Shown here piece after piece: positions 42,640 to 55,331 of a stretch of 64,000 nucleotides of DNA. The notes under the pieces are model-generated. The model searched no databases. It was not told the origin of the DNA and saw only the letters and a list, made by a program, of their open reading frames with translations. The translations under genes and the position numbers were made by a program. How positions within the stretch are numbered: position 1 is the first letter of the stretch; each line of letters begins with the position of its first letter. Source of the stretch: Takifugu bimaculatus (Eukaryota > Chordata > Actinopteri > Tetraodontiformes > Tetraodontidae); NCBI GenBank assembly GCA_004026145.2, contig CP034975.1:26966013-27030012 (forward strand). Direction: 5' to 3'.

Positions 42640-42790
42640 AATGCTGATCAAAACGTAAATCTCACCCGGTGGGAGAATGGGGTTAGTCATGAGGAGTATC
42701 ATTAGCGTGTCATTGCAATTTATTTCCTCTTTGCGTGCTATCAGTATGACTAATCTAATTAGCCTCAGAGTTTAATGAACTGCACTGTGC
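42640..42790. promoter_or_regulatory. Candidate enhancer with dimeric homeodomain site
   Basis: taatctaatta at 42751-42761 fits the P3 palindromic TAAT-N3-ATTA site bound by paired-class homeodomain dimers. It sits in non-repetitive sequence 13 kb upstream of igfbp5. Conservation was not tested. Confidence 0.3.
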
Positions 42791-45359
42791 TGAACTTGAA
42801 AAAAAAAAATCCATAACACTCCAAAATGAGGAAGATCTTAGCAATAACATACAGGAGGCCTGTGTGTATGTGTGTGTATATATATGTGTATATATATACA
42901 TTTGATTAAATGAAAAGAAACACTGGTTGTAGGTTTTCGTGTGATTTCTCGGCTGATTGTGGAGGAGAAGGGCCTACGTTTTATGCCCCATACATGAGAA
43001 CAGCAGCCAACCCCTTAACCAGCACTGGATCAATTTAAAACGACAAAACTTTCCCCCAACAAATCCAGCAACCACAAAGACAGATTTCGAGGAAAAAAAA
43101 AAAACAAATACAGCAAAGTAACTTTGCAGGAATAAAGGCTGCGTTTCGCAGCAGAGAGCAGTCAGCGTGTCAGCACTTTTTGATCGAGTGGCTCATCACG
43201 TCTTGTTGTGGCTTGCCAACACGCAGTGCTTGAGGTGCTATGTGAGCCTGTCACGGGAGGAGCAGATAGTGATTTACATGCTGGGTCTTCATGGCACAGA
43301 GGCGCTAAGCTAGCTGGAGAAGCAGCATGCATCTGCAGCAGCATGCTCGTTAAGCATGAGAGATGTTTAAACAGGTTGAACGGGTCAACTTGCACGCGTG
43401 GTATACTGTATGACTGTATGAAGTTTTGAGCAACCTAATAACATGCTGAGCTATTTCTGCACTATTCTGCACGTGCAACTGGTGGTTTGTGTGCCATATG
43501 ACATAACATTCGATTTAGGATGTGGGTACCTTATAATTTTATGTCTTGAAATACACATCTGGCCAGTAAACTTGGATTCTTGTCTTTACAATCAACTGTT
43601 TAGAAACCATTTAGCAATCAATAAACCCTCCCTCTACCTAAAAACTACAGCGACCTCTTAAGATATAGCTTTAATTCCCAAACTGGTGATTTAAAAACGT
43701 GTACCGGAAGTCCTGACTGACTCATAAAGTTCGGAAAACATTACACGGTGAGTTTTACCACGTGGCTGCATCGTGGTGGACATTTGTCACTGGTGGATCC
43801 ATCATGTTAACTGGGCCAATAAATATGCCCTTGATAAATATCCTGACTCAGTCATGAGACAGAAAGCTGCACATGTTGTCAAACCAATAGATGCTAAAGA
43901 CATTAGTTCCTACTTACCGAAATGTTGACTGCCTTTCTCCGATTGAAATATTTTTCTTCAGCAAATTTTACTTTATTTAATGTGTTGCTCTATCGGCAGG
44001 ATCTAGTTGATTTACTGGCATCTTTTATGTACACTGCTAACAAATGCAACAGGGGTTTTGAATTTTAAGAATAAAAGCTTGGGTTTTTATCCAGAGGAAA
44101 AGGCATCTGGGAGAAGTGGCACTCACTCGATGTGCTACACTTGGTCCAGAACTTCTGTTGTAGCCCCGCTTGACCATGTTAATGACAAAATTGTTTGCAG
44201 ACTGGAGTGAAATGTGAAATGTTTCTCTTTGATACTCTTATCTCCTAAGCTTTCCCATTCGACCTCATCCTTGGCTGGTGTATGGTCTGCTCCAGATCAC
44301 AGAAACAGATGTTGTGCAGGGTGTCCCCCTCTGAAAGGGACCTATTGTTGGGGATTAGAAGGAGAGCATGTGTCCAGCCCGGGCTAAGGGTCAGGTTAGG
44401 CAAAAGGCAGCAGCTTCCACCAGTCCTGACCTTTTAAATGAGTGCAATGTGACATAATGCATGGGTCAGCAGTCGCATGCTGAAAGTAGGCCCACATGTT
44501 GACAGCGACCCATGACCCCCACTGCTCTGACCCAGCCCAAGCCTCAGCCATGAAGTGTGGCCACTCGCATTCTGGAATAACAACCCCCTGAGATTTCTGG
44601 GTAATTAGGGGACCAATCAAAGAGGCTTTGGGGCTGACCTGAAATAGGGATTCTTATGGGGCGCAGACACGTCCTGCCAATAGAAATAAACATGCCTTAG
44701 CTCTGCTTTTTGTCGTCATGGATGAAGGTTTAATACTTAACCTGGTTCAAGTGCCAAATCCTACATCACAGTATCAGTACAGTTCCAGAGACCAATCATT
44801 GCTTCCAGGCTTTTGCGATTGCTGCTGCTAAAAATATTTTTTCTCTCCTGCCTCAGAATCTGAATGCAAATGTTGAATGTCTGTGAATTACAACATCACA
44901 AATTCCCGGAGGGGTTAATTAACGTTTGCACGGAGCAGCCGAACTCATCAGCCATTTGTAAACAAAAGCTAGAAATGGTGCTTGATTTGTGGTCTGATTT
45001 ATGACTCTCACTAATAATATTATCTGAAGACAGCTGAATATGAAATAGCTTGAACTGTTTTTTTGTTTTTATTATGAATCACAGTTTCCCTGTTAATAGT
45101 ACCAAACCTTTTATCCTCACGTACTTTCATTAAAACAATAATATTTACCAGTGGTTCAGGGCTCCAGGATGTTACATGATAAATGTTGGGTGTCCCATGA
45201 CAAATCTCCTGGCATTTGTTTAAAGCTGGAGAAAAGCTGATGCACTCTGCAGAGCCCAAAACACAGTGGAGGTTTTTCCTGACTTAATAATGTCAACACG
45301 GCGGCCCTCGCACAAACCAGATGGAGCCACTTTATTTGCCGGCCTGATTGCACCTACTC

Positions 45360-45510
45360 AAGTTTATCTCCTGCCGCTCACATGGTGGAGAGGCTGACGG
45401 GGTAATTTACAGTGCCGCTAAGACCGTGGTAACCCCTCTTCTGCGTAACGCAGCCCATAAAAACACCACAGCGTCATCAGAGAGCATAAATTCTAGTAAA
45501 TGAAGCCACC
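45360..45510. promoter_or_regulatory. Candidate conserved non-coding element
   Basis: Locally GC-richer, non-repetitive patch with the 13-bp palindromic word ctgcgtaacgcag (45441-45453). No reading frame. A regulatory role is inference. Confidence 0.2.
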
Positions 45511-46199
45511 CCTCCCTTAGCTTTCTGTCCTATACCACAAATGGTAATTTCATTTTAACAGTTGCTTATCTTAAATGTCACCTCCTTTTTTTCCCCCAAC
45601 CGCTGATGAAACATATAAAAATGAGACTTACTTTTTAAAGATTTGGCTATCGCTCATTTCACAACACTATAATTCTACTTAAATCATATTTATGGAACAG
45701 CTACGGTACTTTAAAATGTTAACAGTACATAAAATATTCAACAAAACAAAGAAGTTGGCAGTGATTTTAGTGTCTGCAGCCAAGAGGTATCTAATATATA
45801 TATCATATTTGAAAGGATACAGGGCCCAACTTAGAGGCTTAAATCCACACCAAAATTTAAAATTGTCTCACTCAACTGGTTAAATCTGCTCTGCTCACAG
45901 CAGCATACACACTTGCAGACACACAGATACAATCATACCTCTAATTCTCTCACTGCACAATATTCATGGCGGTGATGCCAGCGTTACCCGTCAAAAATGT
46001 GGACATATAACATTGTTGAGATAATGGTGACAAGCGTCTCTGCATCTAGATCAGGGTGATAAGTAATAGGAAGACTCCCATGTGGATCTCTTCAGGTTTC
46101 ACTGAAATGTAACGTTATATAAGGTAGATGTCCAATCTAAACACCTGCCATTAAGTTTAGCTGCTCCAGTGAGCAAACCCAGCGCAGAAATGAACAAAA

Positions 46200-46660
46200 A
46201 AGAAGCAGAACCGGATGATTAACGCGATCTCCCTCTGGAATGATCATGATAATGAGCAAAACATCTATAGGAATGCATCACACATTAAGAAATTACTCGG
46301 ACATCGAAAAAAATGATTGTGACGTGACTTGAAACAGTAATAGTCAGCTGGAAATGTTTTATGTGCAGCCATTCAGCTGACAGCTGGTGCTAATGGAAAA
46401 ATCTGTTGCATTTCCACTGAAGAAATATTCCCCACTCTCCCTTCCAATGAATCATCTCAGAGCGCTTTTACATGTAATTTCATTCGCTGAAGCGGAGCCA
46501 CTTCTGTCCACCTCCACTCCAAACAGAAAAAAAAAAGTGACAGATCTCCCAGATTGTGTCATTTTCTGTTAGCAGCAGTCGTCCCCAGCCGCGCAGATCA
46601 AAAGCCTTTGTTATGTCAGTAAAAGCTCCTAAATGTGGCCGCTGCTGCAACTGGTTATCA
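46200..46660. promoter_or_regulatory. Candidate enhancer with E-box cluster
   Basis: Three CAGCTG E-boxes at 46345, 46374 and 46381 lie within 42 bp, the last two one base apart. CAGCTG is a typical myogenic bHLH site, and IGFBP5 is known to be induced during muscle differentiation. The link is inference. Confidence 0.3.
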
Positions 46661-47280
46661 CTTAGAAAAATCCCGACACCAGTCTGAGCAACAGAACACT
46701 CGCCAGTGGCGCCTGCACCATTCGTCTGATATTCATCATACGAGCATTCATTTGCTTAAATTGCCACCTCCGAGCTGCCAGCTCCGTGTGCCTCTGCGCT
46801 GAAATATGCCGCAGCTTGGTTCCATCTCACCACAGGCTGTATGGGCTGCAGCCAGCGTGGTAGAGGGCCGATTACATGTTGGATTAAACTGGGGAACGGC
46901 TGTGGTGATTGACTGCCGAAGATGGCCTAAATCTGGATACAGAATCATTTGGGAGAGGGAGGCGGGGCGCTCATTTGGACTTTGGAATCGATCTGTGGAA
47001 GGGCTTCCATGCATTAAAGATTCTTTTGCTATGTTCTGCACTTCACCAGCGACGCCATGACATGAGGTAAAGCAGTCATGGGTCGCTCTGTGAAAGAATG
47101 CCGTAAACACAGGTGATTAAGTGCACCAACATGACACGAAATGGAAAAGAACAAGTAATAATATTTGTCATTTTGTGTCCTTGAGTGCCAGAGTCCTCTC
47201 TGGAGTTTGTGCCTGTTTGTTTTGTTCTGCAGTTACTGCAGACAAGATGTTGCCCATTGGAGTGTGACTGAACGGTGTGT

Positions 47281-47301
47281 GGGGGTGTGTGTGTGTGTGT
47301 G
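47281..47301 (+). repeat. GT dinucleotide microsatellite
   Basis: Short (GT)n run after a G-rich start. Confidence 0.85.
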
Positions 47302-47394
47302 ACCTGCTGACCGATACCCGGAGCATGCTTTTTTCAGTGTCCACTGTGAAAGACTCCAGCTCCCTCCTTCACCCTGACAACAAGTAAGTGGCTG

Positions 47395-47418
47395 TTTATG
47401 GATGTTTACATCCATAAA
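47395..47418. repeat. Near-perfect palindrome: 11-bp arms, 2-nt loop
   Basis: tttatggatgt (47395-47405) pairs exactly with acatccataaa (47408-47418). Confidence 0.9.
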
Positions 47419-48465
47419 GGATTGAGTATTGAATTAGGGCAGCAGAGGTCAGTGATGAGAAGACCAACAGTTCCTGAAGCTGCAAATATAATATGAACGA
47501 AGTTGGGGGTTTTTGGCTGCTAATAAAATCTGTCAACGTGTCGTATTTCTGCAGGGTGTCTTGAAACCCAGCAGCTTAGTCATGATGATTCCCCCACATG
47601 CGGAGAAATGCTGATCTCAGACAGGTCAGTTGCTCTGACACAGGAACTGGTTGTTCCTTTTTACCTGGGGTTTCATCTGCCAGTGTCAGTCCCACACGGA
47701 CCGGCCGGGCACCCTGACAGGTTAGAATGTCCAGTCAGGAGAGCGACATAAACTCATTTTTGTAAAAACTATACTCAAGGCTGCATTCACTGTGTGTTTA
47801 GCTTCCACACTAGCATTTAGCCTTTTTTACTGCTTTGCAAATGCTGGCTAATTATGGCTGCTTCATTTTATTAGTTCCTAGTTATACCAAACAATTTTCC
47901 CCCTATGTAATGCATATTTATGACTGGAGATTCTAGTTTGATAAGCGGACCTTCAGATTTCTTCTCTCTGGCTTTAGAGACAGCATTTTCTTTTGATTTT
48001 ATACATGGGACATAAATAGGACACACAAACTGTGTTTAATAATATATTCCACGAAGGTCTTATATTAAAAAAAGGCTAAACTGCAAGATTTCATCCTTCA
48101 CCAAAGGATTCAACCACTTCCAGGTATATGGTTCCAGGATACACAGTATTATTTTTTGGGTTTTAAACAGTGTGGCTCTGCACTGCCAGAGGCATCCTTG
48201 TAACTGGTTTTGAAAATAACTGCCTCTGTGTTTTGGTTTGGACCCACTGAACAATTTACAATGTAATTACACATTCTGCAAAAGCCTCTGTGTCCACTCC
48301 GTCCCACTTGGGGTTCTCTTTGCATCACAGTCACAACCAGAGCTTTGACCAAATCAAAACTCAAAGCCACTCTCTAATCAAATATTGGAAAGCTCATATG
48401 TAGAAGGGGGTTTCTAGATCTGCGGAATACCTTTTAGTTACCAACTGGGTAATAGTTTAAAATTC

Positions 48466-48515
48466 TATTATTATTATTATTGTTGTTGTTGTGGTTGTTG
48501 TTGCTGTTGTAGTTG
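48466..48515 (+). repeat. (TTA)n-(TTG)n compound microsatellite
   Basis: ATT units change into TTG units, with a few interruptions in the TTG half. Confidence 0.85.
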
Positions 48516-50969
48516 AATATATTATTTAACTGTCCATTGTTTTAATTACATTTCCAGTGAGGTTTACACACACTTTGGTATTTGATAGCTCAGAATTGTT
48601 CCTGTTCCTCTCGTTTCCAGGCCACTATCATAATTAACAATTTTAAATATACTGGGTTTAATGAAAAGTTACCTTTTCAGCAAGAGGTTGATTAAGGAGC
48701 AGGTCCGAGCATTTGATTGTCCTGAATTTGTGTCCCCGAGTGTTCTAAAGACGGCACTGAGCTGCATACAGATTTACACAAGATCCAGGACATTAACAGT
48801 TACGTATTTACCTAAAGAACAGTCCTGGCTAGGCTACAAAGGCTAAACTCACTGACCTGCTAGTGCGTCAATCATTACAAGCACGTTCCATCCTGACACA
48901 CTTAACAATACCAAACGTGTTGTTCCTGACTGAGGTTTTTAAAACCTAAAGGGAAGATATCAACGACAAACATAGATTTGAATATTTGATTTGGCTTTTG
49001 TCCAACGAGCAAGAGCCCATGTGATTGGCAAAACAAGCTAACACTTCTATCATGTAAATGTCAATAAAAGTGATCATTTAATATAATTACTGCATAACAC
49101 CCGTAACACCCGGTATATATATATATATTTAAAAAAAATCTCATCATGAATTTTAAAGGAAAATATTGAAATATGACTTTTGCCCCCAAATACACGCTTA
49201 CATATAAAGTTAGCATCCACATGCATGTGCCGTCTCACCACAACAGGCTATATTCAACCTCTTCCAACTCGTCTCCTGCCATAGTTAGCGTTCATGTCCA
49301 GAGATTGGCACACACTGGACTTGAGCTGCCCACCATCAAGGTAACAGCTGGCCCCACTAAAGTGGCAGTGAAATGTGATCGTTGGCCGAAGCGGTTGGCA
49401 CATTAAGTTCAGCACCAAACAGGAATGTCAGGAACTGAATTTGTTTTCAGTTATTTCTAAATCCCTGGACATTTTTTAACAGCCAACCAATCTATTACAT
49501 GTTCCCAGACTGTGTCCCAAAATTAGCTGTTAGCTTTTAGAATAAAGCTGCTGTTCTGTAAAATAAACCCAAAATCATGCCCACGCTGGATTCGATTAAT
49601 ATGCATTGTTGGAATTTCTAAGCTCTTAAGATAGGCTGAGCGCTCCACAAACAGTGATGATGAATGAGGTCTTTTTTGTTTCGCGTGTTATGTATTTTTC
49701 ACACCATACTCAAATCTATCCAGCCTGGGGAATTATTTTAAATTTATAGTGCAGGATTTCTAATGTTGATCTAAACTGACAAACTGAAAGGAATGTTTTA
49801 AGTGTTTAAAGAATACTTGAGCCAGAACTTGATGTATAAGTTTTAAATATTTGCAAATATGACTTGAAGGTTTTTATCCTGTTTTCTGTCCCTAGAGACA
49901 CATTAACAAAATATATTAACAAGAATAGCATAATCATTGTTGGGTTTAGTGCCAAAGGTGGGTTAAAGAGGATGGGGAAATATGAAGAAGGTAAATATAC
50001 CAAAGGACTACAAAGCAAATCCCAAGAAGCTAATCCATTGTTCAATACCATTCCCAAGTTTTGCCCAAACTTCATTTTGTAAAATTAAGAGACAGCATTT
50101 CAGAAGGCTGTAATGGCTCAAAGCCAAAGTATTAACATCTTGTTTACAGAGTGAGAAGCAGGTTAGCACTAGGAGTGTGTCGTTGTGGTAATGCTAACAT
50201 CAGCCAGGATCTGCTAGTTCACAGAGAGGCTAGTTAATCTCTGGATGTTTGAAAGACTCATCATACAGCATATTCAAGTAGAGACTCCAGCACAACATTT
50301 AAAAGGATGAAACCAAGTGACAGTCAGTTCTGTCAATACATGACCTTTGACCCACATGTTAAAGCATATGATTGATGCTGATCATCACTTCTGAAGCAAA
50401 TCTACACCGTATGTGTAGCGTAGTTACCTCCTTTGCAGGGACAAAGCACGCCTACATGTAGCCCACTTCCCCAATTTCCTTCTTGTTTTGTGAATTTTGT
50501 GTTTAAAAAGGTCTATAAATAGTGACAGAAACAGTTTTAATGGTTTCAAGCTGTGGCTAGAGCTAACACAGAAACTCTTTCGATATCTGTACATTTATGG
50601 GTGTGTCAATTCAAAGGTTTTTAAAGTTTCGATGACGATACTAGGAAAAAAAACAAAAAAAGGTGAGCTCAAAAAAGGTGAGCACAGACTTTTTTAATAC
50701 CAAAGGGGTCCGTTAGCATCACTTTGGTGTTATCTTGCTATGGGAACATGTGCTGCACCTGTATGAAAGACAGAGGAAAGAATCCAAAACAATGTAGCCA
50801 AGGCTGCAACCTGAAAAAGCAGCAACATCTGTTGAGGCTTCCCATCACTGCCTGCCTTTGGTGCCATGTGCTTCTAAAACCGACCTTTGTGTTGTGGATG
50901 TTTCGGGGCTACATACATTAATAGTCTATATAAAGACTCACAGTTGTGTAAGGTGTTATACTTGATGGC

Positions 50970-51018
50970 CGGCTTATCTCGATCAGCAGAGTTTCCATCG
51001 CAGCGCCGAGATAAGCCG
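50970..51018. repeat. 12-bp inverted repeat, 25-nt loop
   Basis: cggcttatctcg (50970-50981) pairs with cgagataagccg (51007-51018). A second shorter pair, gtttccat (50991) and atggaaac (51086), lies in the same GC-rich patch. This suggests a decayed small inverted-repeat transposon. Confidence 0.7.
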
Positions 51019-52914
51019 CAGCACCGTCTCATGTTACGAGATCATGCAGGTCTTGTCATGGTCACATTGTGGCGATTCGGTGTTAATGGAAACCCACAGG
51101 ACGCTCATCACCACAGTTCACCGCGCTGTTGACAATGCTTCTATAGCAACGGTGTCAACTAGAGTGAAACCGAACCCAGGCTGAATATCTGCCGCAGCTG
51201 AATTTAACGCTCATGCGCTGCTTCAATGCACGTATGATAATAAAAGATCAACTTTCAGGTTCTTTACAAAATGAACTTTTACATAGTAATGTGGCTTTCA
51301 AATGCTGATATCGGGGGTTTTGCATTGTTACAGGGGGTCATTCAAATTTGACCACCGTCATGCACCCAAAAAGTCAATATTTTTATTCGTGACTGCAGAT
51401 AAAAGACTTTGTAACAGCCACAAAATTCTAGTGATTTCAGTCTCAGCAGCTCCTTTCAACAAATGTTCATGAAGACCAAAAGTTAAAAAAACAACCTTGA
51501 GGTCAGCGTATTGGTCACATCCCCGGCTTCCTTTTCTGCAGGAACACATTTACACTCACTTACGAATTTTATTGCTTTTACAGTACACAGTTTAAATGAC
51601 AGAACCCAGACTGTAAACGGGCCCTGTCCTGGAGCCGCGCTGTCTAGTTTGAACAGATATACACAACAACACCTTTTTGTCTGTCCTTGGAAATGGGACT
51701 GTTTGTGAGCCCGCGAGTGTTTGTGTACCACATTCTTCTCTTGTATATACTCTATGTAGAATGATGACTTGAAAATAAGCAATAAGAACTATTATAAGCT
51801 GATCTTGGTGACTTTCCCTGGCAGGACAAATTGCACAAACAGAAAATTCCACTGAATTTGAACCTGGAAACACTTAGACGCCGATTCATCACCACTTTAT
51901 GTATCTAGAAGGCAACATGAAAAATGCCTGTTTGTGCATTTAGGGGTGTTTTACGTGTAACCATCACCTCAACAAGACTTGGTCTCCTGAAGTGTGGAAT
52001 GTTCAGAATGGGACTGAACATCGTGTGCTAGACTTGGGATGAAACAAACACATTTGACCTATTTGAGGACAGACTGAGGACATTTTTTAATTCAATCAAG
52101 GACTTCAAATATTATTATTGTTATTTTTCTCTCACTGTTGGCTTTAAGCAATTGTGAAACCTCAGATCAGAGGTTACACTTTGATGCTGCCGCCCTTTTA
52201 CAGTAGCAGGTATGCGTCCAAATTTTGTTCACAGGACTCCAAAACTGTTTGACTGATTGAGCCTTTAAAAGAAACTCCCAGTATTTTACCAAAGTAAGCA
52301 TGACTGACTGAGTATCTTGTTGTTTTAAGGCTCCACTCCTGCTCTCCTCTGTGTTGCTGGGTATTTTCTTTAAATCCTAATTGCGTTGCGTTCGCCTCTA
52401 TGGGAAAGGTAAACAGAATGGTGGTTACGTGAAAAACAACATGTTAACAACTGTCAGCGATGGTGATTCTTCAGCTCAAGTAATGTTTGCCTTGTTCAGG
52501 ACAAAGGGAAGTTAATGGACTCGTGCACGTGTCGTGGTAATTTAGCCTGAGCAAAGGGTGAACAAAGCAATAGGAGCGATATGGCCTTTCTGAGTAAAGT
52601 AGTGCTTTCATTGGAAACACATTTTTCCTCTCCTTTTGTGTTGCTCTTGCTTCATTCGTCGCCCTCTGCCCAGCTGAGTTCTAGTGAATGTGTCATTAAT
52701 CTGTACTTCTTTGCTCTCCTAATCCATCTTGTTATTCTGCTCAGGTTTAGTCAGGGCAGTTCAAACCTATGTCTCAATTTACACTCTTTGGGTTTCGCTT
52801 CTCCCATCTGCAACAATGACTTTTTCTGCTGCTTATGAAAATGAACACAATCGCTGAAAGTCACTTTAAGCTCTTTGTATAGCTGTTGGATTAATTTGTT
52901 GGCGGCTGATTAAT

Positions 52915-52950
52915 TTGTTCCCTCTGCTAATAATAAAGCAGAGGGAACAA
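52915..52950. repeat. 14-bp perfect inverted repeat, 8-nt loop
   Basis: ttgttccctctgct (52915-52928) is exactly complementary to agcagagggaacaa (52937-52950). Just upstream, ggattaatttgtt and gattaatttgtt form a short direct repeat. Confidence 0.9.
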
Positions 52951-53386
52951 TCCCCATGTCTCTGTTGGTTGTTGCATGTAATGGATAGCATGTGATAGCA
53001 TGAATATGAATGTGAGGGGTGGTGTGTGAAGGGAAGCTGGGGGGAAAAGCCATATAGAAACCAAAAATCCCAGAAATGTAAACAGCGGTTACGGAACCTC
53101 AGTGAACCCAGTTCATATCACCATGGCTCAGATGAACTGAGGAAAACCACTTAATTTAAGACCTATCCCAAAGATAATTAGAAATGTGCTCTCAGTTTTC
53201 TAATAAGCTAAAGTATATGATTATCTGTTGAAAAGGCTATGGATTTGAAGTCTATCTAGTTTCAACACATTCTGCTCTTAGTGCCATGATGAAAAATCAA
53301 CTAATGTGATAATTTTCTATGATTGTAACAGTTTATAAAGTGAACATGTGTCATTGACGCCCTTCCAGAGCTTACTGTTGTTAACA

Positions 53387-53400
53387 GTGCCTTCTAGTGG
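53387..53400 (-). promoter_or_regulatory. CTCF-like motif, minus strand, one mismatch
   Basis: The minus-strand reading ccactagaaggcac fits the core CCASYAGRKGGCRS with one mismatch. It is 2.2 kb upstream of the igfbp5 ATG. Motif evidence only. Confidence 0.35.
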
Positions 53401-54092
53401 TCAGCTGTGGAACTACCGTGGTGCATACACTCCTCAACTGCCGGCAAATGCAAAGATGCAGGTCAAATGTGTGTGCAGGACATCTGGGAGATGACTCTGC
53501 CGATTCATTAAGGATGTATGACAACAGATTCAACTTTTTGATCCTGAGCTTTTATTTATGGGAGAAAAAAGTGTGGCAGAGGTGGTGGTGGGGAGGGGCA
53601 AAAAAGCTCCAACTGGGCTGATTTACAATACATGTGTGGTAGGAGCAGAGCCCACAGCAAAGCAGTCAGGCCTCCTGTTTTGCTTACAGCCTATAAAATA
53701 ATAGAGCCCAGTTGTTGGCAAGCTGTTGTCTCAAATCACAGTTTCAAAAGTCCTTCCCTTCTTATTTTCTCACCATTTAACTCGTGAGTGTTACACAAGC
53801 TGTGGTGACCAAATCTGAGCAGAATTTCACATTAGGGGTACAATTTCTTCATAGGGACATAATGCAGCCCCATCTGGGGGGGAGAATGGGTTAGGGTTAC
53901 GTAGTGATGTGACTGTGTGTGTGTGTGTGAGTGAGTTTTTCAAAGAGGAGAGTTATAGTGAAATTGAAATTGCCCTCTGGCTCAATTTGTAAAGCAAATG
54001 GGTCGAGTGGAAGCAACAGGTGACGACTTAACTGCAGCAGGTACCCCTGCCGGTGTTTTCTTACAAATGTACAAGAAGAACATATAAACAGA

Positions 54093-54121
54093 CGCACACA
54101 CACACACACACACACACACAG
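54093..54121 (+). repeat. CA dinucleotide microsatellite
   Basis: Uninterrupted (CA)n run of about 14 units. Confidence 0.9.
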
Positions 54122-55027
54122 ACAAAGCCAGAAATTTCAACAAGTGTGTTTGATTCAGCACTTTTTAAGTCCCACACTTTGTCGGCTGCCACAGTCCTGC
54201 TTTTCCCTTCCGAATGTGTCTGTCTCAACCCATGACAATGACATTCCTACGAGTCAAGCAGGTTTACCATCGGGTTTTTTTTTTCTTCTTTCTTTTTACA
54301 GGAGGAGCAAAAGATGTAGGAAATGTTTTCTCTAAGACTCAGATCTAAACGCCAGATGTTTTCATATCCACATGTCTGAAATTATTTTCTGTTCGTGAAA
54401 TAAATTCACGCCACGATCCAGCGAGCTGTCACAGCCATGGCCAGAGTTGAACATACTTTATTTTTTTATTGTGTGTTTTTTTGTAACTGACAAACTTGTA
54501 CTGGAAATTTTTAAAAAAAAATAATGCTAACATGTTATTAAAGCACTGTTATTTAAAATAAAAATCATTCAAATACATACGTATTTGACTAGAAGTCTAC
54601 TCAAATCACTTTTATTCTGATAGAAGCGAGTTGGATGAAATGGTGGGAGGGTGTTTACATTGGGATGTTCTTGATGAATGGTTTCAGACAGTTGAGTCTG
54701 TCCCACTAGAACCATTTGGGCTCTTTCTCATCATAACCAGGCTGTTGAGCCTTCCTATAAGAACCCAATCTCCCACTCATGAGTGTCACCTCATTTAGTG
54801 ATATAGAAAATTGCCACTGAAGTTTCTTTTTCTTTTCATTTCTTTCTTTATATCGTCTTGTTCTGTCTTGAAGAACCAGAATTGGTGATTTAAAAATAAG
54901 ATCACTTCTTATCTCATGTTCCGACCCAGACAGCTCTGCACGCAGTGAAAGCTCGAACGTTTTGAGCTCTGCTAGAAAGATATGATGAGGGCTGTTCTCT
55001 CGGCATCAGTTGAGCTCGGAGAGCGTT

Positions 55028-55109
55028 CTTCCTCCTCCTCCTCGTCGTCGTCGTCGTCCTCCTCCTCCTCCTCCTCCTCCTTCTACTGCTGCTGCTGCTG
55101 CTGCTGCTG
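55028..55109 (+). repeat. Compound trinucleotide microsatellite (TCC)n-(GTC)n-(TCC)n-(CTG)8
   Basis: About 82 bp of uninterrupted triplets changing phase from CTC to CGT to CCT and ending in eight CTG units (55086-55109). It creates false poly-Ser and poly-Ala reading frames on both strands. It lies about 100 bp upstream of the candidate TATA element, so length changes could affect promoter spacing. Confidence 0.95.
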
Positions 55110-55215
55110 GAGGATAGAAAAAAAGCAGTCTGGCCGTCTGCCAGGCCGTGGAACAAGTGCGCCTCCCTTCCCTGCTGTTCGGCGAATTCATAGTCAGGGG
55201 TTTGGGCTCGGCTGT

Positions 55216-55225
55216 TTTAAAAAGG
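55216..55225 (+). promoter_or_regulatory. igfbp5: Candidate TATA element of igfbp5
   Basis: tttaaaaagg, about 355 bp upstream of the igfbp5 ATG, is the best TATA-like match in the GC-rich interval before exon 1. The family promoter is TATA-driven in mammals. The assignment rests on motif and distance only. Confidence 0.45.
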
Positions 55226-55331
55226 CAAGGCTGCGCTCAAGTTGATCAGTCCGTTCAGAAACTTGTGTTGGAGAAAGTACCGGAGTCCGAACTGAAGAGG
55301 AGTCACGCTGTGTGCAGGGACTTGCGCCTGC

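Larger units (their letters stand above)
41620..54949. other. Intergenic desert, part nearest igfbp5
   Basis: No gene is supported. It contains microsatellites (42860-42900, 47281-47301, 48466-48515, 49110-49130, 53913-53930, 54093-54121), inverted repeats (47395, 50970, 52915), a CTCF-like word (53387-53400) and possible enhancers at 42640-42790, 45360-45510 and 46200-46660. Confidence 0.8.

Noticed and set aside
46748..47110. 120-codon minus-strand frame
   Set aside because: No family resemblance; lies in a non-repetitive patch that fits a regulatory element better.
54914..55245. Overlapping frames rich in Ser, Arg or Ala on both strands near the igfbp5 promoter
   Set aside because: All are translations of the compound trinucleotide repeat.
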